Below are positions 48,421 through 60,880 of a stretch of DNA of 64,000 nucleotides, piece by piece; position 1 is the first letter of the stretch, and the number at the start of each line of letters is the position of its first letter. Both the position numbers and the translations under genes were made by a program. This DNA is from Warburgia ugandensis. Its lineage: Eukaryota > Streptophyta > Magnoliopsida > Canellales > Canellaceae. The stretch is taken from the NCBI GenBank assembly GCA_035236585.1, contig CP141127.1, positions 71,529,495-71,593,494 of the forward strand, written 5' to 3'. A model generated the notes under the pieces. It was not told where the DNA came from. It was given only the letters and a program-made list of their open reading frames with translations, and searched no databases.

Positions 48421-49753
48421 TATTTGTAAGTGGAACTATCCTGATCATGGTTTGGGGAATCAAGGTTAGTTTGGCCTATCTTTTATGGGTTATAGAGTAA
48501 TTGGTCTTATTACTTAGGCATTAGGGATCCATCCCTATGCCTATGGGTGTCCTAAGGTCCTAATTGGGGCTTGGTATGCTTAGTTTTCCAACGTTCTAGT
48601 GGCCACGCACCACCATCCTATTCTAAGGGTCATGCGCACCATTGATTAGGCCTTGATCAGGGATTTCATAGTTTGAATGTGTCTGCATCGTCGACATGGA
48701 CGCAACGCCTTTTGCGGCACCTCAATCGGAGCTCTAGATCTTAAGTTATAAGCATTTTAGTGTCGTACGTACATAGGAGTCTTAAAAATAAAAAGACGGA
48801 ATGCTAAGGCGCTGCGCGTCTGCGACATGCGCCCCGGCTTCCTTAAGGAACTAAAAAAATGACGCGCTGCTAGTGCGCTGCGCGTCTGCAGCATGTGCCT
48901 CAGCGGGAGCATCTGCAAACGCGTCGAATTTTTCCGCCTTTTCTCTCTTTTGCGAGCGCGTCCCTGGACGCGCCCGTTTGGTCTTTCAAACGGGGGTCGA
49001 CGTGGGACGTTCCTATTGGATCGTCCTACTCGTTAGGGACCCGGGTCATCCTTAGGTCACCCTGGTTCAACCCTGTCAGACCAGTGCAGCCCTGGGGACG
49101 TCCCAGGGTCCTTGGTGACTCCCTAGAGGCTTATTCCCCATGGATTTTCATGCAAAAACCTAGGGAAACTGAGCCTAGGACTATGGGTGAGATGGGTTTG
49201 GGGAGTTTTTGGGCGTACCTGCTTCGTGGCTAGTTTTCTCTCCATGTTTTCTCCTCTAGGTTACTGCTCCACGATGGGTTTTCTCCAGTGTTTTGGGCTG
49301 CCATTAGAGGCACCTAAGAGCTCTATTTATAGAGATAAGAGAGGGTTCTGAAGGGGACTCTCACCGCTTTTGAATGGCGGTGCAGAAACCTTCAGAATGA
49401 CGATGATTTCTCCTCCAATCACCCCCGTTCTAGAACCCTCTAGAGGTTGAAGATGAAGGGGAGCCATATCAAAACGGGCTCCTATGTTTTGCAGGTTAAA
49501 TCGTTTTTGTAAAATTTACAATTTTGCCCCTGAACTTCAAAGAGCCATATCTTGCTCATTTTAACTCCGTTTTGGGTGTTTGGTCTCGTTGGATTTCTTT
49601 TTCTTAGACGCAATAATGGCACCATTTTTAGGACCAAATTTCAGCATTCAGTCAAGGTGAATAGTGAAATGACTAAAATGCCCTTTTCTTTAAAAACTGA
49701 GCTTTTCATTGCTAAACTTGGAATTTCAATATTACAAAATTGGAGTCATTACA
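48421..49753 (-). repeat. Chromovirus LTR, middle, truncated
   Basis: It begins at TATTTGTAAGTGG, corresponding to about base 334 of the left LTR, and ends GTCATTACA. The junction CCAGTGGAAC/TATTTG shows a duplicated AGTGGAACTAT, suggesting repair at short homology. Confidence 0.87.
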
Positions 49754-49960
49754 TTCTTACCCCCTTGGGGGAATTTCACCCCCGAAATTCTACTATATAC
49801 AGTCAAAAGATCTTATGGTACTTTTCTCGCATTTCTGACTCCGGTTCCCAAGTCTCTTCTTCCATATGCGCATTTCTTCACAAAACTTTGACTAAGTGTA
49901 TGTTCTTGTTCCACAGCTTCTTACTCTTACGATTCCGGATCTCAACTGGTCTCGTCTCTA
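49754..49960 (-). pseudogene. Chromodomain tail of pol, right unit
   Basis: On the minus strand the text reads EDLKLETRPVEI, then KSKKLWNKNIHLVKVL, and in a shifted frame EETWEPESEMREKY. This is the C-terminus of Del-type pol, where a chromodomain-like module normally guides integration. Only this end is left. The left unit has the same piece at about 47230-47405. Confidence 0.75.
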
Positions 49961-51041
49961 GCTTAAGATCCTCTGTCAACTCTATGGGTACCTTCAACTA
50001 TAGCATTTGAAGCCTGGGCTTGACTGGAAGTGAGGGCAAAAACGCGTCCTTGGCTTTTTGGAACTTGATCTCCTTTACGCTCTTCAACTTCCTTTTTAGA
50101 ACAATCCCTAGCAAAATGTCTCATTCTCCACAAAGATAGCAAATGATGTTGGAAATGGGACATGGTTTGCCTGAATGATACCTGTTACACTTAGGGCATG
50201 TCTTCCAGTCTGGTCTTCTTTCTTTGTTTTCAAACGGCTTCTTGAAAGGTGGCCTGGGTTCGAAGGACTGAAATGGTCTCTTTTCTTTATTTCCTATGGT
50301 GTTGATGTTCTTAGTTTCCTTTATTGCCTGGTTCCTTTGATAATCTTTTTCATATAGGGAGGCCATCTCTACGGCTTTGGCTACTGTGGAAGGTTGGAAA
50401 CCTAGAACTCTGCTCCTGTGTCCTGGGTTGAGTCCATCTACAAATCGTTCTGCCGCATCTTCCTCATCAGCACAAGCACGTAGTGCAAATCTTCAGAGGC
50501 TGATGAATCTACTTTCATACTGTTGGACAGTCATATTTCCTTGTTCTAAGTTCATAAATTCTTTTTCCTTCTGTTTCCTTACATGTTTAGGATAATATTT
50601 GTCGTTAAAGACCTTTTTAAATTCTTCCCATCCTATTGCTTCTTGCTGATCAAAATAAGTTCTTTCTGCTGTTTCCCACCAAAAGGTAACTTCTCCTCTA
50701 AACACAAATGTGGCCATGGGTACTTTTCTTTCTTCAGCTATGTTCATGGCCTTAAATATCTTTTCAATATCAATTAACCATTTTTCAGCTGTAGATGCTT
50801 CATCTTCTCCTGTGAATGAGGGAGCTAGTTTTTGAAACCTTTCTAATTGAACCTCAATCCTATCTATCAACTTATCAGGGGAAGGATCTCAGGGGGTAGG
50901 AGTTTGGCTTTGACTATTCATGTATTGTCCCATATTCTGTAAGAATTGTTGGAATAACTCAGCCATCCCGTTGCCCGACCCAGTGGGGTCCACTGGTGGG
51001 GCTTCAAGTCTTGGAGCATTGTTTCCCTTCTTCCTAGGCAT
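49961..51041 (-). pseudogene. Chromovirus gag, right unit
   Basis: The start is the ATG at 51039-51041 (MPRKKGNNAPRLEAPP). The core is at 50493-50870 and the zinc-knuckle region at 49963-50366. The second knuckle, spanning a frameshift, reads CYLCGEMRHFARDC, a perfect C-x2-C-x4-H-x4-C. A stop in PTP/DPS comes from CGA to TGA; the left unit still has CGA. It ends ASNAIVEGTHRVDRGS, where the deletion junction to the pol tail lies. Gag would package RNA, so this unit could have served as a non-autonomous partner. Confidence 0.86.
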
Positions 51042-51167
51042 CTGTAATCACGAGGCAATTCACCAAATCTCAGTTTCTGTTATCCTATTACCCCTTACTC
51101 TTTCATGGATGAAACTTGATTATAAGTTATTCTCCTCATAACTGGGTTGTGAGTAACGTTAAACTGT

Positions 51168-51179
51168 GCTCTGATACCA
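51168..51179 (-). other. Primer-binding site, initiator-Met type
   Basis: The minus strand reads TGGTATCAGAGC, fully complementary to the 3' end of plant initiator-Met tRNA. It lies two bases from the LTR. Confidence 0.9.
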
Positions 51180-51181
51180 AC

Positions 51182-52096
51182 TATGATGACCCGGGTTTTC
51201 TCATGCATTTTTAAATGAAAAATCTAAATTCCTAAGGTGGGATCCCGATTTGAAAAACAGTGCAATGCAGCGGAAAAATCTTTTATTTGGAATTCATTTT
51301 GAAAACTCCGAGTGTCATTTGCTTTCACAACAACTAAGGTAGTTTTTGAAAAACTTCAGAAATCATAAATGTTTTTCCCCAGGTCTATCCAGTCACAACA
51401 CACAGCCCAACTATAAATAAATACATGTCCAAAGGGACGTCCCAGGGTCCTTGGTGACTCCCTAGAGGCCTATTCCCCATGGATTTTCATGCAAAAACCT
51501 AGGGAAACTGAGCCTAGGACTATGGGTGAGATGGGTTTGGGGAGTTTTTGGGCGTACCTGCTTCGTGGCTGGTTTTCTCTCCAAGTTTTCTCCTCTAGGT
51601 TACTGCTCCACAATGGGTTTTCTCCAACATTTTGGGCTGCCATTAGAGGCACCCAAGAGCTCTATTTATAGAGCTAAGAGAGGGTTCTGAAGGGGGCTCT
51701 CACCGCCTTTGAATGGCGGTGGAGAAACCTCCAGAATGGCGATGATTTCTCCTCCAATCACCGCCGTTCTAGAACCCTCTAGAGGTTGAAGATGAAGGGG
51801 TGCCCGTATCAAAACGGGCCCCTGTGTTTTGCAGGTTAAATCGTTTTTGTAAAATTTACAGTTTTGCCCCTGAACTTCAAAGGGCCATATCTTGCTCATT
51901 TTAACTCCGTTTTGGGTGATTTTGGTCTCGTTGGATTCCTTTTTCTAAGATGTATCTAATGGCACCATTTTTAGGACCAAATTTATTGGTTCAGTCAAGG
52001 TGAATAGTGAAATGACTAAAATGCCCTTTTCTTTAAAAACTGAGCTTTTCATTGCTAAACTTGGAATTTCAATATTACAAAATTAGAGTCATTACA
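51182..52096 (-). repeat. Chromovirus LTR, right (5' LTR), internally deleted
   Basis: It starts TATGATGACCC and ends GAGTCATTACA, 915 bp. About 750 bp are missing relative to the left LTR, with the junction AAAGGG/ACGTCCC at about 51435. The TATA-box region is retained. Confidence 0.87.
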
Positions 52097-52101
52097 CTGA
52101 C

Positions 52102-52913
52102 ATTGGCATGCCATACTAATTTCTTTGTTGTTTCTATTATACAGAACATTCTTTTGAACCTTGGAATAGGGGAAAAGTACCATAGAACCTTTGCAGGAAT
52201 GCCTACAACTATCTCAATTAAATTCTTCTTTATCTTCCATCTTGGTTGTCCACAAGTTGGGCATGTAGTTTTATCTTTATCCTCCGTCCTATACAAGACG
52301 TAATCATTGGGACTCGCATGTATCTTCTCATACTTGAATCCTAGTGTAGCCATGGTTTTCTTTGCCTCCCATGTGTACCTCGCCAATTTATTATCCTTCA
52401 GTAGCATCTTACCCACTACTTTCAAGACTATTGTAAAACCTTAATATAGAAAACCAAATCTTGATTTCATGTTGTAAAGTTCTACCACTATGGACTACTT
52501 GGTATAATCTTTACACTAGATTACAACAGCTCATCGGCTTCATTTAATGTAGTATGAAATTAGTCATGGTCATCTTGGAAGTCATCATATATATGTTGAA
52601 ACATCGGTGCAGCTATACTGTCTCCAACACTTCCTACAATGTCTTGATCATATCTTCCCAGCCTTGTCAAGGGCCTATGTGGAAGTGCTTCTCCGTGCCA
52701 AATCCATGGGTGGTAGCTTTCATCTATTCGATTGAAGCACAAGTGTTCTCTCAACACTCTTACAGTTACTTTTTTCATGTTTCTACATTTTGAGCATGGA
52801 CAATGCATGCAATTAAGATCAACACCTACCCTAAGTGCGAACTTTATGAAATTTTTTGTTCCCTCATATTATTTTGATGTTCTTGTCGCAGTTATCCGAG
52901 CATATTTGTCCAT
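52102..52913 (-). pseudogene. CACTA TNP2 transposase, N-terminal part
   Basis: The likely start is the ATG at 52911-52913 (MDKYARITATRTSK, then a stop). The transposase-associated domain follows (FIKFALRVGVDLN, CPCSKCRNM, VREHLCF-like VLREHLCFNRI, YHPWIWHGE). The beginning of the TNP2 domain is at 52102-52425 (AKKTMATLGFKYEKIHASPN, CPTCGQPRWK, PAKVLWYFSPIPRFKRMF). Probable introns separate the pieces. The gene resumes left of the chromovirus at 45514. Confidence 0.87.
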
Positions 52914-53669
52914 AAAATGACTTTAATAATTTTTAAATTTTCACATTAAATATATATTTGTTTAATTTTGGTACATTACAACCTTACATAAATAAACAAT
53001 AAAACTACTGTTACAAACACAAACATATATATTACATATACATAAACAAACACGTCAATAAGAAAATCAAATTATTTTTTAATTACTCCATTGTTACATA
53101 TTATTAGATCTTACTAATACAAGATCAAAGAGCGAATATGCTCTTTTTCATCAAAATCTGGCCTAGTATTTAGGTGACACCCATTATATCATGAGAGAGT
53201 GTGTACTTCAATCTTTTCAGGCCAAAAGTTGATGGTATAACCACCAGTCTTCATCAAACCTTAATTTTGGGTGAGAACCACAAATCATAATGTTCTCTCT
53301 TTCTTCAATAATGAGGCTTTGAGAGAGTAGTTGTCATTTTTAATGAAATCATACGATTTTCATAAAATCAAGACAATCTAATAGACTTCTTAACCCCATC
53401 ATCTGTAGTGAGAAAACCCACATGATCTATAAAATGAAAACAAAGAGAGTTAGTAACAAGAAAGCAATTCATGATTTAAAAGAAGTTATGATTTACTTAC
53501 AGTATTTTTCATGACATAAATAGTCAAAATATAAAAATGGAAGGCAAGAAGTGAAAAGAATAGAAGCTTAAGGACCAAGGAGGAAGCCGCCATGCCATTC
53601 ATGAGAAGAAGAGGATACAAGAAAAAATGAGATGTTGGCGGCTATTTATAAATGAACAAGGACTTAGGA
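52914..53669. other. CACTA upstream region
   Basis: AT-rich, without recognisable coding motifs. It lies between the start of the transposase gene and the subterminal repeats, so it probably holds the element's promoter; no specific site can be named. Confidence 0.5.
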
Positions 53670-54210
53670 AGTTGTTTAGTACTACACTTTTGAAGTCACT
53701 TAGTACTAAACAACTTTAAAAGCATATACGCGAATTGACTTTTAAAGTCGTTTCACTAAAGCAAATTCAAAAGTGACTCACCTTTAAAGTCACTTATAAT
53801 TAAACAACTTCAAAAGTTATTGACATTTGAAGTTGCTTTGAGTCAAATGACTCTAAAAGTCCATTCCCACATAATATTAATCATCCAGCCAAATTTATTT
53901 TCATACTTTTAAAGTTGCTTAAAATAAATTACTTTAAAAGTTGGTTCTCGTGTAATATAATATTTCCTCCAAATTTATTGTGATACTTTTCAAGTCATTT
54001 ACATAAAATAACTTCAAAATTTATTGATTTTTTAATCCATTTACCTCTAAGTGACTTTAGAAGTTATCAACTTTTGAAGTACTTTAAAAGTGCTTCCCGT
54101 GAAAATTTCCCTCTTCGTACCAGTTTTTTAAAAGTTGTTTTTAATTAAACGACTTCTTAGGTCTATATACTTAAAGTCATTTATTTTCAATAGAATTGTA
54201 AAATATTTAT
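53670..54210. repeat. CACTA subterminal repeat array, right
   Basis: About fifteen copies of an ACTTTAAAAGT-like, partly palindromic motif occur in both orientations (for example CAACTTTAAAAGC, GACTTTTAAAGTCG, CACCTTTAAAGTCAC). They are spaced some 20-40 bp apart. This is the densest array in the window. Confidence 0.85.
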
Positions 54211-54262
54211 GAATCAGCAATTAAATACACGACTTCTTGATGCCAACTTTAAAACTCTCATG

Positions 54263-54272
54263 TTTAGTAGTG
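54263..54272 (-). repeat. Right terminal motif of the CACTA element
   Basis: TTTAGTAGTG on the plus strand reads CACTACTAAA inward from the element end. The next three bases, TTG, would be the target duplication. Outside it, Del-like coding sequence starts at once. Confidence 0.75.
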
Positions 54273-54275
54273 TTG

Positions 54276-55779
54276 TTTTAGGTGATAATCTTGGTAGATC
54301 CTTGGAAACATGTCTAAAATTTCTTGGATTATTCCAACCTTTTCTAGACTAAGTTTGTTAACTTCTATTGCCTCAGCTTTGGCCAAAAAGGTCTAGCATC
54401 CCTTAGTAATGTGTATAGACACCTTCACCCTTGAAAGGAGATCTTCACCTCTCCTAGAACATTAAATGTGCCCTTCTTCATATAGAACAGATTGTTACCC
54501 AATGCAAAGTCAACCTGCCCATCCCTAGGATGACATCTAAATTCATCATATTTAGAAGGATTATATCAATGTCCATTCATATTTTCTCAATTATAACTAG
54601 CAGTCCTAAAGGAAATTATATGCACCTATGGACCCATCCAATGAACTCATCACCTTTAAATAGAACAACAAAACTCTGAACTAGACTACTGACACAATGT
54701 AAAATCATGAAAAATGAAAGAGTCCATAGAACCCAAATAAAGTATTAGGTAGGTCTAACATGAACAAGAAGAGCACCTTCAACCATAGCATTTGATGCCT
54801 ATGCCTTTCCTAAAGTGATGGAAAACACTCACCCTTAACTTTGGAAATTTAATCATTCTGAGCTTCTCCCTCTTTCTTCCTCTTCTGATAGTCTTTGGAA
54901 AAATGTCTTACATCTCTATAGTTATAAATCCTAAAGTTGGTGACATGGTAGGATCTACTCGGATGATACTTCCTACATCATGGGCATGGTCTAGGTTCAG
55001 GTGCCTTTCCTCCATTACCGAACTAGTGCTTATGTGACTGCTAAGTCCTTGAATACTACATTGACCTCTTCTCCTTCCTAAGGCATCCATCAGTGCTAAC
55101 GTTTTCTCGATCTGCACTATAGTCTTTCTCAAAACAAGAGGCCATTTCAACTGCTCCTTCCATGGAGGTAGGTTGAACTTTGAGGACCTAGCTTCTCAAT
55201 CTAGAAGTCAAACCATTGACAAATTTCTTTATCACTTTCTAATCACTAGTCCATGAACTCATCCCAAAAATGCAAACTCTATTGAACTTATTCTTGTATT
55301 AAGTCACTAATAAGTAGCCTTGTTCTTAGCTCAGAAATTCGTTGTCCTCTTGTCTCTGAATGTGACAAAAAAAATACTTGTTGAAGAAAACTATCTAAAA
55401 TTCTCCCTTTGGAATAGCCACGATACTCGCAACATGCTGCCTCCCCAGTCATCACAAAAGTTGTCATAACTACCTTCTTCTCCTCAGAAGCCTTCATTGC
55501 CCTAAGAACTTTCTCAACCTCAAATATCCATATCTCGGCTGTGTCTGCTTCATACTCTCTGGAGAATGGCAGTGACATCTTCTTGAATTTATCCAATAGG
55601 AACTCTCCTCTACTAGCATTTCCACTTGAAACTTCTACCCCTCCACTTGGTGTTGCCTATGGTTGATTCTCTAGGTATTGCACAAGGTGTTGCACTAATA
55701 TTTGGATAGCTTCACCCATTGCATTCCCTATTCCAATGAACCAATTGGGGTACCAAGGGGTCTTGAATGACTTCTCCAT
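54276..55779 (-). pseudogene. Del-like gag and protease remnant
   Basis: The likely start is the ATG at 55777-55779. Gag text follows on the minus strand: MGEAIQILVQHLVQYL, LDKFKKMSLPFSREYEADTA, EVEKVLRAMKASEEKKV. A degenerate zinc knuckle lies near 54970 (RKYHPSRSYH, then RDVRHFSKDYQKRKKEG). Then come protease-like text (MDIDIILLNMMNLDVILGMG at about 54525-54580) and the region before RT (IIQEILDMFPRIYQDY). The CACTA end cuts it off. Many stops and frameshifts are present. It is a separate, older relative of the chromovirus at 45520. Confidence 0.78.
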
Positions 55780-55961
55780 GTCTCCTTGATGTCATTTACT
55801 TTAAAAAATAGAGTAATCTTATGTGAATACTCTCTCTTCTAGTAACAATAGAACCAAAAGTTTCTTATTTTGTTGACCATTAGTGACCTTTTATTGATAA
55901 TTGGCTATGATTGCCTTAAACTTGGGCCATGAGTGACTTAAACTTGGGCTTTGATATCAAT

Positions 55962-58873
55962 TGTTGCAATCTTTCCACTCTGTGCCACACGCCCCCCCCA
56001 ACCATGTTTTTAAGACACTATAAGTTCATTTCAAAAGTTGGGATCACAATTTGAAATTTATACTGTAAAATAAATGATACGAAAGAATTTGTTTCCTTAA
56101 AATGGTTGGAAAATACCTAAGTGTTAACCTTTGAAAACTTTACATATAGTAAATACCAATCTCATGTTTGAATCCATTAAATTTCATTTCAATTCAAAAT
56201 AAAAATCCCAAGGCTTATAGTCACAACCTAATTATAATGTAAAGTTCAATAAAATGTAATCCATCACTTTGTTGCTAAGTACATTCATTATCAACAAAAC
56301 AAAATTAAGAAAAGTATGCTCCAATTTATCTAGTGTCTCACTTTTATTCTTCGCTTTTGGTCTTTAGAGTCTATCACTCCTTGTTTCTAATTCTTTCAAA
56401 CTGATTTGCAATGTTTTTATGGGTTGAGTATACCAAGTAGATGGAACTAGAACTACAAACTTGAAATCTACTACCTTATAGCATAAGTGCATACTCTCAT
56501 GACCTGAAACATATTTCCAATACAAGAAAATCACACGACTAACTTCTTATAAGTAGTACTCAGCAAAGCATCATAACTATTTGATAGCATTCATACAACA
56601 TGCATCGAAACATAATTATCTACAAAAGGAGGACTCTCACAACTTGATAAATTAAGTAGAAAACATTATGCATCAATTATCATCAAAATAATGAAACATT
56701 AAAATAGCAATTTAGGCACTTTCTCATGTCCATAGAATTTCCAGCATAATTGGCAACATTTTCCAAAATGGTCATGTGTACTCACCTAGTGACCAAAACA
56801 CAGGTTGATTTTCAAACCATAGTCCTGCTCCGTAGGAGCATAAAAACAAATCGCATGAGATCACACTATGCTCATGAATAGCCCAGCTAAATCGTGTGCT
56901 TGCCAGTACCCATTAGGGACTCGACAGTACTGCATCCATCACAAAGCTTGCAACTAACACAAAAAGGGTACCATGATCATCATCATCAGGGTGCTACTCT
57001 CTAGTTGTTGAGTATCTAAAACCTCTTATGTATAGAGGCAGGGCAAGTAAACCGTACTACCTCCTAACATAGCTCCCACCAACATTCATCATCAATCCAC
57101 CTATTGTCTCTATGGCCTCTTTGTTTTGTGAAATCTCAAGAAACATGCAACAAGCAAACCAAAACATCGATGGGATAGAAGCATTCTTTGAAGCTATAAA
57201 AAAACATCCAAATATGAGTTGCTCAATAACTTTCTCTCAAGCTAAAATCAAATATCAAAGCACTATTTTGTAAATTCTATCAAAATGTCAATTACAAGGC
57301 ACCACTTCATGCCCAATATTGTTTTAGACATCAATTTAGAGTCTAAAACTTGCCATTCTCCAAACATAACAACATTCTAAAAACCAACTTATTTTGGTTT
57401 CCAAAATTATGATTTACAAGGTATAGCAACAAGGTAAAGCAAGCATGCCAAGCATCTTTTGGATTCAAAACCATCATATACCATTTATGATGTACAACAA
57501 AAAACTGCCCTCTACAAGGTGTCCAATTGTTTTAAATATTAGTATGCGAAAAACCATCAATAGACATGCATGTATTAATACTCAAAAGTCGTAGTTGTAA
57601 GCTTCTATTTGAGTCAAAGTTCAAAATTAAGAGAAAAATATTAGCATGCTAAAAGCTTATATACCATGCTTCACTTGAAACCCAAAGAAAACACATTAAT
57701 TTCATAAGCAATACAAATTGCTAAAATCATTCAATCATGTGACTCTTTTTAAAATCCAAAAGAAAAGTATTTTATAGGATATTCTTCAAGCAAAAAATCA
57801 AAGAAGATAAATGCATAACTTCCTATTAAAACCTGAACCCATGAAAGTAATGATAGCCATGTTAAATGAAGCAATCAAGAGATGCTCAACAATCCTGTTG
57901 AAAACATAATGTGAATAGTAGAATGATCAAGTTAAAATAAATAAAAATTAAAAAAGGTATGGAATCATGCTAGAAAACATCTCTAATAGAGCATAGAATA
58001 AACATGTTAGAAAATGTCTCTAATCGAGCATGGAATTTTGGTAGATAATGTCCATCACAAGGCATAAAAATAACAGAGCATAAAATGTGCAAAATCATGT
58101 TCATAACAAAGCATAAAAATATGCTAAAAAACATCCATAATAGAGCATAAAATATGGTAAAAACTATCATATAGGTGCACATAAACTTAGTGATCTTCAA
58201 TCATTCAAAACATCTTTTGAAGACTAAAAACTATACTTAGAAGAGTTAAACTTTATAGAACTATTGAAAACTTAGCAGCTTTAGATTCACCTACCTTTTA
58301 GATAAGAGGGTGCCATTTCCTTACTTCTCTTCCTCTTCCATTCCTTCCTTCTTTCTCCTCTTTTCTTTCTTTCTGTCCCCATTTTCTTACTTCCCTTTCT
58401 TTCTATCTTTCTTTCTTTCCTATACATTTTTACTCTGAGTCCTTGCTGCCCAAGTTAGCCTACACTCTTTCCCAAAACACAACATCTTTCCATTGGAACC
58501 CAACCACCTTCTTAAAGACATTATACTCTCTCACATGGAGAGTATGATAGTTTTCCTTGTGTTGCTTGGCTGCCAAGGTAGGACATCTAGCTCTATAGGC
58601 CCTTATATTAAAGGACGTCTACTTCTAACTCCATCTTTTAGAAAATGCAAAAACCAAATTAAGAGGGGTGTCATTATCAATCTTTATAATTAGCCTTAAA
58701 TGGTATGATTTATGACATCTTTATATTATTGAAAAACTCTTTCCTAGCTCTATCCACTTATTGTAGTCTCATCACTTAATTATTGTGCTTTCACTCAATC
58801 AAATTTTCATAGTTGATGAAAAATCTTAGTTTTTCATTAATGGCTAAAATAGTTATAAAATTTTGGATTAATA
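55962..58873 (-). repeat. Probable LTR of the Del-like element, decayed
   Basis: It starts TGTTGCAATC, directly after TTTGATATCAA (55950-55960), which looks like a mutated initiator-Met primer site. A polypyrimidine stretch lies at 58313-58425. The far boundary is unclear. The right part is cut by the solo LTR, whose duplication TAATA ends at 58873. No gene is visible; the short frames are AT-rich. Confidence 0.5.
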
Positions 58874-60880
58874 TGTGACGACCCGGGTTTTTTCCATGCA
58901 TTTTTAAATGCAATATCAAATTCCTAAGGCAGGATGCATCCCTAGTTGAAAACTATTTTATAAAAACCATGCAATGTAGCGAAAAATCTTTAGTTTTAAA
59001 CTCATTTTGCAAACCCCGAGTATCATTTGCTTTCACAACAACCAAAGTAGTTTTTGAAAAACTTTAGAAATCATAAGTGTTTTCCCAGGTCTATCCAGTC
59101 ACAGCTCACAGTCCAACTGTAAATAAATACAAGTACATGTCCAAAGGGTAGAGTGTTTACTTACATGTATAATTGTCTCCTTTTGATTTTCCTTGCTCGT
59201 AGCACTAACATAGGTGTCCTTTACTCGTGGATGGAACTATCCTGAAAAATGTTGAGGATAGGATGAGTATATACTATACTCAATAAGAGTCTATCACTAC
59301 TAGTTTTACAATGCATGCTATGTTTAAAATCATATACTATTTAAAACATGTGCATGTTCAATCAATCATGTTCCATATCGATATTAAAAACCACTGTCAA
59401 ATCGGAATACTGACGATTTAAAGAAATAGCATAATCCAAGTCAAAAGTATCATATATCATAAACATAATGATATGCATAAGATGCTCAACTGAATCCAAC
59501 TCATGGATATCTGGTATGGTTGACCAACCTCATGTCATGCCACATGCAATGCAAATAAATCCTCAAACCATAGGGTCCAACTATGCCCACGACCTCGCCG
59601 TCGTGTGGTCCCCAAGTACCTGAGGACACAGGGTTATATGCCTCCACGGGACATATGACACTTCAACCCAGTGCCGTGACACCAGTGGTAGCCCCCTGTA
59701 CCACATGCAGTCGAAGCAGGGACGTTGCCCTTTTTGGGCGTGGTACCCATCCACCTAATAGTGGTAGAGGTTCGAGGCCAACCCAAACCTCTCAGCATAG
59801 CGCCCACAAGCTTATCAGCCTAAATCATATCAGATCAAACAAGCAAAAACCTCTTTTTCAAAACCTGTCCTCTTTGGGTCCCTCACAACTGCCTACCCAG
59901 CGTCTTTTGGGCACTCCAATGTCTTTTGGTAACTCTCAAAGACATGCAATCTTTCAAAAACTCAATGCTCACAAATCATGCAATATATGCATTTGTTTGC
60001 AAAACATATCTATGCCTAATGTATATGCAATTATTTGCAAAAAATATCTATGCATAAAGCATTTATCATATGTATGCTGAATTAAGTCATGCTAAACAAG
60101 TTATATAACTTATACTTAAAACATGCATAAAACAATCATGGCTCTTTTAAAAAGTCTAGTAGCGATAGAGCACCTACCTCAAAGTCTCCTGGAGTCGCTT
60201 CCTTTATCACTTCAACCCATCCTGGGGTCTCATTTATAAACTCCTGGGTATGAATGGATACAAAGAGTCCTTATTAATTTCAATCCATTTAGTCATTAGA
60301 TCTCTAGCTTTGCCTATTGGGTCCAAGGTCCTTGCCTAATTCATTCATCAGGCTAGATCCTATAGTGTGGATCTACTTTCCAATAGTTAGACTCTATAAT
60401 TTATCCTCTAATCCTAACTTTAAAGTCTCATTAGGTCCGCGTGCCCCAGTTTCCAAGACACCAGTGTATCCTGGTTGAACCGCAACTGCCTTACGTGCAT
60501 GCTCACCCAAAGGTCATGCTAGGGACCGCGTTTTGCACGCGCACATGCATGCTCAAGTGACGCACTATGATGCACATCATCGCACAGACGCACCTTGTAG
60601 CATGGGGCGTCTCAGCTCCCAGGGCACCCCGTGTACCCTGGTCGAGCCAGGACCCGTGCCCCATGTCACGCACGCACTCGAAGGCCGCTCCTGGGACAGT
60701 GTACGCACTGTCGTACGCTCGGAACCCACCCCAGGGACCCAGTCCCAGGCACAAGTGGAGCATGGCGTCCTTAGGACACCTAGTTCATGCAAGGTCATCT
60801 GAGCCGGTTTGGGGACGTTTTTCAGCCAGGAAATCCGGCTGGAAAATGTCTGAGAACGCTAGATCTAGCATGGATCTAGC

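Larger units (their letters stand above)
45515..52101 (-). mobile_element. Pol-less Del/Tekay-type chromovirus with three LTRs
   Basis: The layout in plus coordinates is LTR 45520-47184, internal 47185-48420, partial LTR 48421-49753, internal 49754-51181, LTR 51182-52096. The flanks CTGTC (45515-45519) and CTGAC (52097-52101) are a target duplication with one mismatch. TNP2 coding sequence continues across it (WHANVS / RVANSF). Three LTRs around two internal regions fit unequal recombination between copies. Both internal regions have the same loss of protease, RT, RNase H and most of integrase. A 12/12 initiator-Met primer site is present at 51168-51179. Confidence 0.88.
39850..54272 (-). mobile_element. 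CACTA (En/Spm) DNA transposon carrying two retroelement insertions
   Basis: The right end is TTTAGTAGTG at 54263-54272, which reads CACTACTAAA on the minus strand. Arrays of an ACTTTAAAAGT-type subterminal repeat lie inside both ends (about 39857-40010 and 53670-54210). A TNP2-type transposase gene runs leftwards between them. The left terminal CACTA motif was not found, so the left boundary is approximate. Two nested insertions, at 41426-44047 and 45520-52096, account for more than half of the length. The right end sits inside a Del-like gag-protease sequence. Confidence 0.8.
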
